A model generated the notes under the pieces. That model had not been told where the DNA came from. It searched no databases and saw nothing but the letters and a program-made list of their open reading frames with translations. From positions 78,490,901-78,554,900 of the forward strand of contig OY970829.1 in NCBI GenBank assembly GCA_963853835.1: a stretch of DNA of 64,000 nucleotides, read 5' to 3'. The DNA is from Calendula officinalis (Eukaryota; Streptophyta; Magnoliopsida; Asterales; Asteraceae). Within the stretch, counting starts at the first letter, position 1; every line of letters starts with the position of its first letter. Shown one piece after another: positions 35,837 to 47,709 of the stretch. The translations under genes were made by a program, and so were the position numbers.

Positions 35837-37464
35837 AGCAAGTCTTGTGCTCGTCAATGCTACTTTTGTGAGGAAGCAATTTGTGTTGTATTTTCTCTCC
35901 TCTAAGCATATGAATAATCTTATTTTAGAGAGATGTAATATTAAGTTCTTAAAAATGGAAGTTCTCGGATCAGTTTACAATCTTTAATTCAACAAAAATG
36001 AACATTTTAGTTTAAAGGTTTCCAACTTATTAGAGTTTTTTTAACCAATGCTAACTGCATTAACCAAAATATAGTTTCAGGATCTTGTTGTTTGCATAAT
36101 CCAATATGACAGCAGTTTAGTAAGGTACGTGGCAAACAAATGCATGAGCTATCCAATTTTTTGGATAAAATTTTCCATACTTATACTATTAAACATTATA
36201 ATTCCCACACGAGAGATCTCAATTTCATGATTTAATTTCAATTTTTAAACCACAATTCACAATTAACTGACTGTAAACCCTTACGAATCTATGAACTAAC
36301 CAGATTTACGTACAAATTTATTGTATTCGAATTCAATTTCAATACAAACCGGATTTATCGTATTTGTTTAAGGTCGTAACAAGTGGCACATACCTGATTT
36401 GATTTCGGATCATTAATTACCGCCCGTTTTTCTATCGCCCCCATTTCCAATTGCAAAATTTCTTCCCCGAATCGTGGCCCCAATCACAGTTACCTGTTTG
36501 ATTGTTTTGGGCCTGCAATTTGTCAATCTTTTCACCTCGGTTTAAGTGGGTTTACTGGGCTAGCATGATTTGAATACGGGCCCTCAATTTTATGGGCCTG
36601 ATGGTGGCCCAGGCCCAGAGCCAGAACCGTCCAACACTATCCCTATTATCACCTACCAACTGCTCGTCGCAAATTAAATACTACTCGTCACCGCATTACA
36701 CGAGTACCCGCATAATTTTCATAAATGATCACTCAAAGACGTTTAATGATGTTTGGGTAAGATAATTTTCATTGCTTATCATCATCCATGCGTACTTCAT
36801 TATAAAAAAAAATTGAAACGTTCACACCACCTTCTATTAAAAGTTAGAAAAAATAAGTAAAATAATAGTGTGTTTAGTATTACCCTAATAATATTGTTTT
36901 ATTTGAACTACTATAATTTAAAACTAGCAAGAAACTTAAAACAAACAAACGTGGAAATTAGAAACAGTACATAGGGCAAGAACTCCAATCACACCAACTA
37001 AATACCAATATAGAGGAAGTCCTATTTTTAATCCAAAAGTAAGAGAACTCCTTTGAGATTCAAAAATAGTCACCAATAGGGCTTCCTCTAGATTTGGGGA
37101 AAAAAATACTGTTCTGATTTGGGGCAAATTTATAATTTGACTTGATTTACATTTATCGGACTCGAACTTTCACATGGTTCTATCCCTTTTGGATGTACAC
37201 CCCAAATAAAGTAGAAACGAATATAAAAACAAATGCTTATTTAGGAAGGTCTCGGTATCAATACTTGCGTCATAGAACACTTTATTATATGATGAAATTA
37301 TATACTAAATAAGAAAGTAAAAAAAGAGAGAGAATATAATGCTACTTTACTTAGAGATACAACTCTCAAAGCATATAAAAAAGTATTCTCGGTGGATTAT
37401 TATTCTCTCAAGAAATGGATAATAAATATATATTAAATACATATAGTACAGTAGTAAATTTGAT
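35837..37464. other. Intergenic, no gene
   Basis: Mostly AT-rich. The stretch 36420-36640 is less AT-rich and has several GGCCCA/TGGGCC words, which in plants often occur in promoters of housekeeping genes, but no gene starts nearby. No transposon ends were found. Confidence 0.45.
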
Positions 37465-40400
37465 TCAAAGGGCAAAATGGTCCAAATTTAATACTAGACC
37501 TCTCTGGAACTCTACATATGGATATGCAATTGGTTGATCATCATCTTCTACTCTCCATCTGCAACACCATAATCAACATGGTTAGAGCATCTCTATAGAC
37601 TTTAATCTATGTCTTAATAGTACTTCTGTTATTAAAATATTACAAAAGCCAAAAATTAAACGAAAAGTTGTATTATTTCCTACTAAATTTTCTTAATTTA
37701 TCATCCTACACATACATAAAATAAGTGACATGTTGTATCTACTAACTCTCTTTTATAATCTCATCTATTAATTTTAACACTTGTATTGATTAAAATAAAC
37801 AGTAAGATAAGTAATATTTAGCCGTAATCAATATCATATCTCAAACTACACAATCTTCACTGTGTGCAACAAATCACTATATATAATACCATTTATTAAA
37901 TAATTTAAGTAGGCTAAAGCGATTACATATATTATTTTGTTGTGTAGTTTAAGGTACTAAATAAAGTTTGGGTGTGAGATTTTTTTTTTGATGTAAACAT
38001 ACTCTAGAAAAATAACACCAAAATGATGCAAACTTTACATTAAAGATACTCTTAAATTACAAACTTACCCCATATCTATACATTTATTTACCGAAAATAA
38101 AATGATAATCACCTGAAATTTTGTACAAGGTGGTGAAGGAAGAATGCAACCTCTACTCGAGCTAGCTCGGACCCTGGACAACATCGTGATCCACCCCCAA
38201 AAGGTGTAAATTTCTTGCCCGTTTGATCTTGCCATTGCGTCTGCACGTGTAAAATAGTTGCATACATATATCAAGTAAATAATAAGTTTATTACAAAGGT
38301 ATATTTATTTAAAAATTAAAAGAATTAAAACTAGTAATTTATATATTGAGATACCTCCCATCTCCAAGGATGAAATTCCAAGGGACTTGAATGGATAGAT
38401 GGGTCCAAATGAACTGTACTTAGAATTGGTAGGACCTTCCAACCTGCTGGTATCAAATAATCTGTCGATAAAATACAAAAAATTATTTCTGTATTCAGCA
38501 TTTTGTAATAATAAAACATTAATTAACTGATATAAAAAGACCCACAAAATTATCAATAATAACGTATAAAATACATAAAGTGGTTCATGCATGCATGAAT
38601 CATTGCAATGGAAGGAAACTTTTTTGACCTTCTAGTTGTAATTACTTTAGACAGTTCAATAGTTTATGATTACCCAAGAAACATTCATATACTCTCAATC
38701 GCACTCTCCCTGAAAGCAATCTCTCTACCTCAAAATAGAGGTATGATTGTTTATATCTTACGTTCATCATACACTTCTAATGGAAAAATTAAGTATAGTT
38801 GTTGTTGATTGATTGATTTATAATTACATAACTATATGTTGTTCCAAATAAAAAATAAAATGAAGATGAAATAATTAAATAACTAAAATTACCTTTGAAT
38901 TTGATATCTTTGAGAGCCTTTCGATGCACAAACTTGACAATGTTGCCACATCTGAGAGCCTCATTGATGACCTAATTGACAAAACAAAAGTGAGTATAAG
39001 GTTATTGATGTCATCATTAAACTAATATTAATTAATTAGTTAATTAATTAATTAAGTATATTCTTATAAGAATTTTTTGTTTCATTTTAATGATAATCTT
39101 TTTGCATAATCTTTGCATTATTAAATTAAGAACATATCAAGGAAAACTGTTAAAATGAAATACTAGTGATTTTATTCTTGAAATGTAACTAAAAATATAT
39201 TCAGGAAAACATGAGTAGAAATACATTTTGGGTGAATGCCATCATTTTGTAGTCTTCCCAATTCAAAGACTCGTCTTTCTTCTTGTTGCTCCTGATGCTT
39301 TCATGCTCCACCTATAGTTAGCACACCATTAATAACACAAAAATAATAGTTTCACAAATGATAAAAACTCCAAATTTGACTTTAGAAAGTCAAACAAACT
39401 ATATTTAAACTTCAAAATTGACATGAATTTTCAAAGTTCTATATAAAACAATAAAAAATAATTAATCACTCAAATAAACCAGGATTACATGTCCAAAATC
39501 TATACTTTTGGTAAAAGTAATTATTGTCAACTTTAAATGCAACAAGTCTTAGCTTTGACTTTCAAAGTCAAACTCAAAATTGTCGACTAATTACCTTCAA
39601 TTGTTCTAGTGTAGTTGGAGATTTTGCAACAAAATGCATCACTAAAGACATTAAAACAGATGTAGTTTCATAGCCACCGAGTAGAGCATCAAGAACAAAG
39701 CTAACTTTTTCATCATCAGATAAGGTATCAACACCGAGTAGTATCTCCAAGAAATCACTACCCTTTTTGTGGGAATTAATATTCATATTCTCGCATATAT
39801 TATCATTATTATTAATAATAATATTATTACTTCTTCTCTCCTTTATAATTTGCTTCACACTTGACGATATTCTTATTCTAGCCTGTAAAGTTGACACCAA
39901 CACAAAGTTCATCATCACATGTACATGCTTGTTCTTCCTTTTACAAAACCAAGATGATGATAATAATGATGCAAACAATAATAATTATTATGTTTTTTAA
40001 AATCATTTTATATTTATTTTACAATGCATATATCTACCCATCATTTTAAAAAAAGTCATGCAATTTGATTTCCATTTCAAAATCCAAAATTTCATCGGAA
40101 AATTTAAACCTTTATAGAATTTTGATAATTAAGAAAATTTTAATGAAAAAAGAAAATTAATTTTAAATAAGAAAACATATTTAATTAAATTTAAAAACTA
40201 GCAATAAAAATTTAAAAACGGGTCTTTAGGGGAATTTTTTTTCCTTGAAAACCCAAGATGATCATGATTAGGATTAAATTTAAAAGAGAATTAGTTAATT
40301 AGTACAAACCTTAACTGCATTTGCATAAGGAGTTCCTGGGATGTAGAATGGAAAAGAAATTAACCCTCTCATAAAAGTGAGAAAATCTGCAAGAATTCTT

Positions 40401-41338
40401 GCTGTTTGTGGCTCCTCTGGAGTTAATCCTAGTACTTGTTTTACTATTACATTGAAAGTAAACTGTAAAAAAAGGGCAAGTTGATTAATTAATTAATTAA
40501 TCAAGCACTAACTCAAATTAATATAATACTCCATAAAACTCCCTAATTAATAAATTAACATAATTTTAAGTTATCATTAAATAAACAAAAACTATAAATA
40601 AGCAAACCTTTCTAGCTTCTTGGCAGAAAATGATTTGTTTCTTATCTTTCCAAGAATCCAAAATATGGAGTGTTGTTTTTTCAATGTAGGTGAGGAAATC
40701 AGGTTTAGATTTGGTGGTTGAAACAAGAGAAAGGGCCACATTTCTAAGCCTCTTGTGGGTATCACCCACAACCACAAGCATGGATATCTTCCCAAGAACA
40801 CCATGAATGGGCTTTGGATAGCTACATTCAAACAATTTGTCCTCATTTTGTAGTATGAAATAGTTGAGTTCTTGATCACATGAAACTATTGTTGGGGAGA
40901 AGAATAAGTGAGATTTGAACACTTTACCATACCTGAAAATAATATATATTATGTGGTGTTCTCAACATATTTTCATGCATTAATTGTTTGTATTACTTTC
41001 ATTAAAATGAACATGAAATTTTAAGTACAATCAAGAATCTTTCTTTTTATAGCAATTTAATATATTGAATTGAAAGATTTATTTATTATATATGAGAAAT
41101 GGAGTTAAATTACTTACTTAGAACAATGTTCTTGAAGAAAAGCACCAATGGTGGTGGAAGGATGAGGGTTAAGAAATGCTAAGGTTTCACCAAGAAGAGG
41201 TAAGTATCCAAAAGATCCTCTTGGAAGAACACCAAGTTTCTTGTTTTTCAAGAACAACAAAGGCAAGAAATGGTTCAAGATTAAACCAATCACAAATCCA
41301 ACAAAACCAACAAAGATTATCGTCCAAAAAACACCCAT
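37465..41338 (-). CDS. Cytochrome P450, CYP724B/DWARF11-like (493 aa, 9 exons)
   Basis: Membrane-bound monooxygenase, probably brassinosteroid C-22 hydroxylase. Minus-strand exons are 41338-41118, 40932-40608, 40462-40310, 39882-39595, 39311-39225, 38971-38893, 38461-38355, 38240-38113 and 37558-37465 (1482 bases). All are GT/AG and in phase. It has an N-terminal membrane anchor (residues 4-32) and a Pro/Gly hinge (LPRGSFGYLPLLGET). The oxygen-binding I-helix is GGYETT (302-307), the K-helix is EALR (362-365), the PERF-like region is FHPWRWE, and the heme loop is FGGGSRCCPG (434-443, ligand C441). The blocks NVINEALRCGNIVKFVHRKA and AYPYVEFQRGL fit CYP724 better than CYP90B or CYP90C. Exon 4 has an Asn/Ile-rich tract coded by AAT/ATT repeats. 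Subfamily assignment is from motif memory, not from alignment. Confidence 0.9.
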
Positions 41339-41407
41339 TTTTATTAGAAAATGGGATTAAAACTTGACCAAATTAATGGGTTTGTGTCTTTTGTGGATTC
41401 TTGATGG

Positions 41408-41424
41408 GTCTGTGTGTATATATA
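41408..41424 (-). promoter_or_regulatory. TATA box of the CYP724-like gene
   Basis: On the minus strand CTATATATATACAC lies about 75 bases before the ATG, preceded by a GA/CT-rich tract. This would give a short leader of some 45 bases. Confidence 0.55.
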
Positions 41425-41689
41425 TAGAGAGAGATATCGAGTAGGATACATACAGTAAAAGTCTTTGTGTGTGTGTGTGTTTGTAGGGTTAGCAAGACTA
41501 TAAAAACTAAAAGCAAAAAGGGACAGGCTTTTTTGGGTACAGTCGGTGAAAATTTGACTTTAATCACAGGCATAGGAAATGTAATAAACATAGCTAAGCT
41601 AGCTAAGGATCTAGATAAACAGTATAGGGGTTAAAGTTTGACATATTCGCATTGCTAGCGTCCTTCTCATAAATAATTTCATATGCGTA

Positions 41690-41880
41690 ATAAACAAAAC
41701 TACTTGCCACGTAACAGCCAATGATGGCCAGCCTAGCTGGTCTGAGCCACTGTGTTTATACCCATGTGGGCTGCAGGTCGTGAGTTCGAATCCCTTTGGG
41801 AGCGTTGCATTAGCGTAATTTAACTCATACCTCACACTTGCTCAATCCACTGAATCCACCCAATCGTGGCCTCCAGCTCA
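41690..41880 (+). mobile_element. tRNA-like SINE
   Basis: The head contains CCTAGCTGGTCTGAGC (A-box-like) and GTGAGTTCGAATCCC (a strong B box) 45 bases later. The rest cannot fold as a complete tRNA. Downstream sequence (ttaactcatacctcacac) is SINE-like. No flanking duplication was identified. Confidence 0.6.
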
Positions 41881-42439
41881 GAACCTCCGAATTACCAAAC
41901 AGTTTTACAAGTTATGAAGGCCTTATACAACGTCCTTCCATTTCTCCCGACTAGGTCTTGTCACCTTTTTATGTAGGTACCTCTCACCATGGACTTCGCC
42001 ATTAGATGGCTCTTCCTTCATACGGGTATTGGAATCATTCCACCTACCCTCATTCATTCGATTATCCAAAATCTGGTTCATATCCTTATTCATAATTCTT
42101 CCCAATTTAGTGGAGCTCGTCCACTTTTCACATTCATTCCTTCGCCATACCAACATATCCATCAAACAAGATTCAAACGGTCGACTCGACAGTCGAAAAC
42201 AACATAATTAGATCAAAACATGGCATTTCTCATAGGGGTCGGCCCTATCATACGAATACCCTAAGGTCTCAAATGACTCACATTGCACATTTCATAACAA
42301 CTTCTATAGGTCCCCTAGGTTCAACCCTAAACTTAACATAAAGTCTCAAGGTCAACCTATCGATCTCAAGGAATCTTACATTCCTATAGCTACAGTCTAA
42401 GACTAGGATGGACATCCAACCTAATTCACTTAAACTATA
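41881..42439 (-). mobile_element. Internal 5' region of a truncated gypsy element
   Basis: Sequence following the primer-binding site on the minus strand. It holds a short open frame (42165-41923, polar, rich in Asn/Met/Lys/Glu) that may be the start of gag, but no diagnostic gag motif is visible. It ends near the SINE at 41690-41880. The rest of the element is missing. Confidence 0.5.
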
Positions 42440-42451
42440 GCTCTGATACCA
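42440..42451 (-). promoter_or_regulatory. Primer-binding site of the gypsy element
   Basis: On the minus strand TGGTATCAGAGC starts three bases after the LTR end (ACA|act|TGG). It is complementary to initiator methionine tRNA. Confidence 0.9.
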
Positions 42452-42954
42452 AGTTGTAACACCCGTATTTTTATAACATCGTTTAAAACATTTAAAATAC
42501 GATTTTTTTTAACATCTTCCATGTTACCCAGAATATAGTTTAACAAAAACTTTAAAACTTTTATCAGAGTATACAAAAATATGGTGTCACCAAGTATATC
42601 AAAACCATAGGCAAGGGATCTACCTACGAGCTCCCGAGCTAAATATCTCTAGGCCACTTCTAGTGCAACCTTCTATCACTTCAAACATGTACCTGAGTAC
42701 ACAGCCACAAAACAAACATAGTACATGAGACAAAATAGTCTCGTGAGATACATGGGTTTTAGACCCCAATAATAATAATCATTTCATAAATATATAAACG
42801 CATATATATACGACATCAATACCGTCTAGTCACCCTATTGACCTATCAATTCTTGCTCTCCTAGCAATCATATCTAACTATCAGGTTGCCCCCGAACTAG
42901 CTAGAAGCACAAACATACCTAATACATAAACATATATGTACTAGAATCACATTA

Positions 42955-43080
42955 ACTTACTAACCGAAATCCATCGCCGTTAGTAAGCTTCACATTGACT
43001 TATTAACCGAAATCCATCGCCATTAATAAGTTTCACATTATCTTATTAACCGAAATCCATCACCGTTAATAAGCTTCAAG
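42955..43080. repeat. Three-copy 42-44 bp tandem array in the gypsy LTR
   Basis: Three copies of cttattaaccgaaatccatc followed by gcc.ttaataagcttcaca, differing at a few bases. Confidence 0.9.
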
Positions 43081-44449
43081 ATACCGGCAAGAGGGATTCG
43101 CCCAATCTACCGATACCTGCCTTACTCGCCGGAATACGTCCAGTTAGCAAGACTACTACCGTGGATGAGTCGATGGGAATCCACCCAACTGCCCCTCATT
43201 CCACACCTCATGACCGGGGGTCCCCCGCGTCATCACATCACCTCATTCCTATCATAACTCAACGGTTATTTCAATCAAAGCCTTCGGCTATCATATAAAT
43301 CATCAAACACGTTAGTTATCTAATAATAACTATATATAATTAGTCCAACATAGAGTGAACGTACCTGTATGGTCCCGTGGACCCGATCTTTAACATCTCA
43401 CCCATACTTCTACATCTATGAACCCTATGAGGTCCATACTTACTTTTCATAAGATACGTTTCTTATGTAATCGTCATCATAATACTTTATCTCTTCTCTG
43501 ACTATAATACACATTTATTACTAGTCACATCATATTCAATTACATATATATTCGTTCTTCACTTTTATTAGTAATCTTACCAATAGTACTCATTATTATA
43601 AAAATTAATCACCACTTGCTTTAGTAATACATATTCATTTATCCAGACTTAGTATTCTTTCTTTTAATCAATAGCTTTATTATTATCGTTCATTAATGAA
43701 GATTTCCATAACCACTTTAGTTTATCATATTTACTTCCAAAATCACCAATCATACTAGACATGTTCTAGTATCACATTATGCCTACTTTCATATCTTTTC
43801 AATCACTAACTTTATCAAAATATTTATCAATAAAGACCCAATAAAATATCACACATATTTTTAACAAATATTTGCTATGTACTCAGTTTAAAAGTCTCAT
43901 GTACTCACCTTAGCCAATAATGCTCCAAATGTGTTCTTCACACCCAATCCTTTTGCTTCAACAAGCTAGCACCTTCCAAGACTTCACCAAAGCCTATCAT
44001 AAAAATCACAACTTGTTCAACAACAAATACTACTAATAATAACCCTTTTTCATCACTAGAGTCCTTTAACAATACTTTCCCCCAATTTGGGTGATTTCCA
44101 AAACCCTAGGTTTTACCAAATCTTAAGATTCTTACCAATCTTAACCATACACTTGTTTCCTTTGTTAAGATACCATTTTATTAAGTGTATACAACATTTA
44201 TTTCACCATTTAAGAAAACCCCAACAACTAGGGTTCAAACCCAAGCTTAGAAATCCATAGATCTAAAGCTACAATGATCAAAGAGAGAAGATATACCTTT
44301 AATCTTCAACTAGGAGTGAAATCTACCAAGTTTTGATGGAGAAATCGACCTCAACCAGCTCTTGCACTCGAAAATCGCCCAAGAGAGAAACTAGGGTTTG
44401 CCAATGACATAAATGAGCCAAAACCCGATTTTAATGCTGTGACTGACAG

Positions 44450-44610
44450 AATTCGCGCCGCGATTAACCAGTTCGCGCCGCGAACTTCCCGTGTCGCGAA
44501 CTCCTTCGCGTTCGCTAGCTGGTCGCGAACTCCGATCTCAGAAATTCCAACTCTCTGCCCGATCCTCGCGATCGCGAGGAACTAGTTCGCGCCGCGAACT
44601 CACTACACCA
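44450..44610. promoter_or_regulatory. CG-rich palindrome cluster in the gypsy LTR
   Basis: Three copies of TTCGCGCCGCGA/AAC-type sequence and further TCGCGAAC and CTCGCGATCGCGAG palindromes lie within 160 bases of otherwise AT-rich DNA. The related LTR has the same kind of block at 8405-8480 (GATCGCGGCGCGAAC). The words resemble E2F sites. Confidence 0.6.
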
Positions 44611-45127
44611 GACAGGCTGCAGTTTTTGTTCCTTGTTTCAACCCGGTTTCGCCCATAACTTTCTCATACGATGTCCAAATGACACGAAACCAATTCCCAC
44701 GTTCTTTAAATGATTTATCCTTATTTATAATATTTTTAAATAATTTATTCAACACAAAATTCGGGTTGTTACATGTTATTTAGGCTGTTCGGAATGAGTC
44801 ACACCCGCGTGGTGTGGTGGTGATGTGGCACGGAACCACGGCGTGCTCGGAGGAAGCAACATCGCCCCCCCACACGACGCGGGGTGCGGCGTGCGGGTGG
44901 GTGGCCACGGCCACGGCTGATAACGAGCATTGTTCGAGATTTTTTCGACCGTTGGAGATGCAACGGTCGTTTAAAATAAAAAAAAAAAAAACTTTTTTTT
45001 TACTTTTTTTTTCCTTATATATATACACAATATTACACAACTTTAAACTCACACAATCACAATTCTCTACACTACCTTACTCTCTACATAATCTTTATTC
45101 TCTCACAACCAAAATCCTCAAGCACAA

Positions 45128-45235
45128 ATGGAAAACAACCCAGACACTCCAGGAACGCCCACTTCAAACACTCCCCTCGAGATTTTGAGGGCGGCCAAAA
45201 AGAAGGCGTGGGACGCTATTAGGGGATATATCTAG
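45128..45235 (+). CDS. 35-residue open frame inside the Harbinger-like remnant
   Basis: Starts MENNPDTPGTPTSNTP and ends AKKKAWDAIRGYI. It is preceded by a TATA box about 100 bases upstream and a CT-rich leader, so it sits where a transposon gene would begin. No domain is recognised. It is probably the N-terminus of a deleted transposon protein fused to a short tail, not a host gene. Confidence 0.3.
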   Translation: MENNPDTPGTPTSNTPLEILRAAKKKAWDAIRGYI

Positions 45236-45419
45236 TTTTTTGTATTTTAATTTTTACTCGCCTTTATTATTCAAGTATTGCAATTTTTAATTTCTAGGAT
45301 TTTAATTTTTAATTATTAGGATTGTAATTTTTAATTTTAATGAAAGTTTATTTTATGTTTTAAAAATCAATGGAAAAGAAATGATGAGATGGAAATAAAA
45401 ATGGTGTCGTTGGTAAGAT

Positions 45420-45433
45420 GGGGGGGGGGGGGG
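45420..45433 (+). repeat. Run of 14 G
   Basis: An uninterrupted G run inside the Harbinger-like remnant, followed by G-rich sequence to about 45490. Confidence 0.95.
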
Positions 45434-45680
45434 TTGTCAGGTTGATGGGGGTGTCGGCGCATGTGTGAGGGGAGGGGATGGGGTTGGGTAATATTTAATA
45501 TTATTTTAAGTGTAGATGGGTTAGTGATGAGTTTAATGATGTATTGTTGTTGGCACAATTTCATTAGTAACTCGTCAGTTATGAAGAAGTTACTGATGTG
45601 TTTAGTAATGCGTCACTGTTGGAGACGCTTAATCACACTAATCTAGAGGATATACCAACCACAATATCAAACCCACCAAA

Positions 45681-46351
45681 ATGTGGAGTAGGGATGGGAT
45701 ATAGAACCGAAAAACCGTACATGGACCCACCCGTACTGAACCGAATCGAAACCGGTTGAACCAGCTTGCTAAGTATTATCGGATCGGGTATCGGGTCCAA
45801 TTGTTACATGAAAGCGGGTCTCGAGTATTTCGGTTCGGCTACATTGGGTATAGAACGAATCGGGTCTAGACCCGGAAACCAAAATTTAATTAACTTTTAT
45901 ATAACCCTAATTAATATTACCCTAATTTAGTTTAATATATAGCTGTCCATGCAAGCCCCATTATGATTCTTCTTTATTAATCGACAACAACTTATGTTTC
46001 AAAATATTAGAAAGTATAAACCATTTGGTACATGAGCAATTCATAATTTGTTTTTTCGTATTACCGTTGGTAATATTTGGTTTATGTTTATTACACGATT
46101 GCTATATGTAAAATATTCTAATATTATATGTGTAAACAAATAAATATGATGCTAACACCCGAAATCGACTCTTATTACTATTTTGGTTCCAATCGAGTCT
46201 ATACCCGATTTACCCAAACCGTACCAGGAACCGGATTCTGTAAAACGGTTCGGTTCTCGGGACTACTAATCCTCTAAAATTGGATCTCGGGTATTTCGGG
46301 TCCGGGTCCATCCATGTCGGTTCCAGTCCCGATTTCATCCCTAATATGGAC
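45681..46351. mobile_element. Non-autonomous hAT-type element (TAGGGATG ends)
   Basis: The body 45689-46343 begins TAGGGATGGGATATAGAACC and ends with the inverse of TAGGGATGAAATCGGGACTG. Flanks ATGTGGAG and ATATGGAC match at 6 of 8 bases, an aged 8-bp duplication. Arms are dense in accgaa, ggttcgg and gggtc words. No transposase. Confidence 0.75.
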
Positions 46352-46352
46352 A

Positions 46353-46374
46353 CCCCCCCCCCCCCCCCCCCCCC
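46353..46374 (+). repeat. Run of 22 C
   Basis: Directly beside the right flank of the hAT element. A proline-rich open frame across it (46280-46603) is an artefact of the run. Confidence 0.95.
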
Positions 46375-47200
46375 AACAAATACCCACTCCTTCTCTCACA
46401 ACCAGAGTGTGGTCTCATATGGTCGTGCCCACAATCGTATCATGGAATTGGACCAACTGGTTGTAGGGGTGTGTTCATATCCGGAGTATGGTGTGGTGGC
46501 TAGCTTGCCACCTAGGACCATATTATGGGTAAATATGTGCATACAGCATACTCACCAGCCTTGTGCATATAATTTATTGAATATAAAATATTACGTGTTG
46601 TAATTCTTGATATGAAACATGATATAAATTTGATATGAAAATAAATGAGTTAAAGTTAAGTCTAAACATATTAGGTCATACCTACCTTTAACGTATTTTC
46701 GTGCATGAATTATTTCTGTTATGGCATTATTGACAGTCTACAAAATACATATTTATCTCAATAATTGAAATTAGAAGTAGATAAATTGATAGTATAAGAC
46801 CAAATCAGATTATCAGAGTACTAACTTAATTATTCTAAGCTCATGATATAATGATGCACATATAATAATTCAGGTTAATAGATGATTTAATTAGTAAAGT
46901 TCTAAGTAATATATAAGATATATTTTGGTCAATAAATAAATAGTTTTTTTTTTCAAACAAATATAATCAATTAGGTACTAAAGGTTGTCACTAATAATGG
47001 ATAAAATTGACTAGTTTGGATTTTGATTTGTGGAAGAGATTGAATGTTGCTAGAATTAAGGAAGATAAATTGACTAATGAAGTTTAAAGGGGGTAAATTG
47101 TAAATATTATCCATTGTTAGTGACAGCCCTAAAATATATTTATTATCATTAAGTAAAATTAAGTAAAAATTAAGACAAAATTAAGTAAACCCTTAAAATA
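46375..47200. other. Intergenic, no gene; MITE fragment
   Basis: Holds a fragment (about 46735-46855) of the foldback MITE family at 13903-14280, sharing gacagtctacaaaatacat and tatctcaataattgaaattagaag. Otherwise AT-rich with nothing recognised. Confidence 0.45.
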
Positions 47201-47202
47201 TA

Positions 47203-47466
47203 CTCCCTTCGTCCCTAAATAAAGTTCCCATTTGGGTTGGGCACAACATTTTAGGAGATAGTTAATGGTGGGGTATTTGGTATTACTTTTGATTAAAATA
47301 TAAGGTTTGATTGGAGAGAGAAAGTGTTTTAAGAGATAGTTAGTGGTGAAAGTATTTGTAATAATATTATTATATTAAGTGGACCCCTTATGTTTGAGAA
47401 ATGGGAACTTTATTTAGGGATAAAACTTGAAGAGAAAATGAGAACTTTATTTAGGGACGGAGGGAG
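47203..47466. mobile_element. Mariner-type MITE
   Basis: Ends CTCCCTTCGTCCCTAAATAA and inverse TTATTTAGGGACGGAGGGAG, with TA flanks. 264 bp. The subterminal arms differ from the acaaaaaact subfamily. Confidence 0.88.
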
Positions 47467-47709
47467 TATTTATTATCCATTGACTAATGAAGTTTAAAGA
47501 TTGTAATTATCAAAACCTTTAAAATATTTATTTATTATCATTTAGTAAAATTAAGACAAAGAAGAATCATGTATGTGGTCCAGTCTAAAGTGTTTTGAGG
47601 AATAATCCATGTGCTTTGCACGTGCATAGTCTATTATAGTTCTTTCCGTAAAAAGGACTTATATGGAACATTTTAGATCGTGAAGGGTCCAAACTTGAAA
47701 TTTGGCATA

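Larger units (their letters stand above)
42455..44774 (-). repeat. Gypsy 5' LTR, 2320 bp
   Basis: On the minus strand it runs TGTAACAACCC ... GGGTGTTACA, with proper TG/CA ends, directly followed by a primer-binding site. The size and TGTAACA ends resemble large chromovirus (Tekay-like) LTRs, an inference. It matches the nested segment at 8220-10041 in several blocks. It carries a tandem array (42955-43080) and a cluster of CG-rich palindromes (44450-44610) that lies before a likely transcription start. Confidence 0.88.
44784..45637 (+). mobile_element. Probable Harbinger-type deletion derivative
   Basis: The left end ggctgttcggaatgagtcac follows TTA, and a weakly inverse right end (…gtcactgttggagacgc) precedes TTA. 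This agrees with the 3-bp duplication of PIF/Harbinger. Inside are an inverted pair gaccgttggagatgcaacggtc, a (TA)n TATA box at 45018-45025, a pyrimidine-rich leader and a short open frame. The ends are poorly matched, so the class is tentative. Confidence 0.4.

Noticed and set aside
41740..41810. Possible tRNA gene with a good B box
   Set aside because: Acceptor and anticodon stems cannot be formed, and the sequence continues as a SINE.
46280..46603. 107-codon frame with a proline run
   Set aside because: It starts inside a hAT terminal arm and crosses the 22-C run. The rest has no recognisable domain.
47590..47635. Helitron-like end (GTGCTTTGCAC stem)
   Set aside because: The stem is followed by CTATTATAG rather than CTAG plus T at the expected distance, and no matching 5' end was found.
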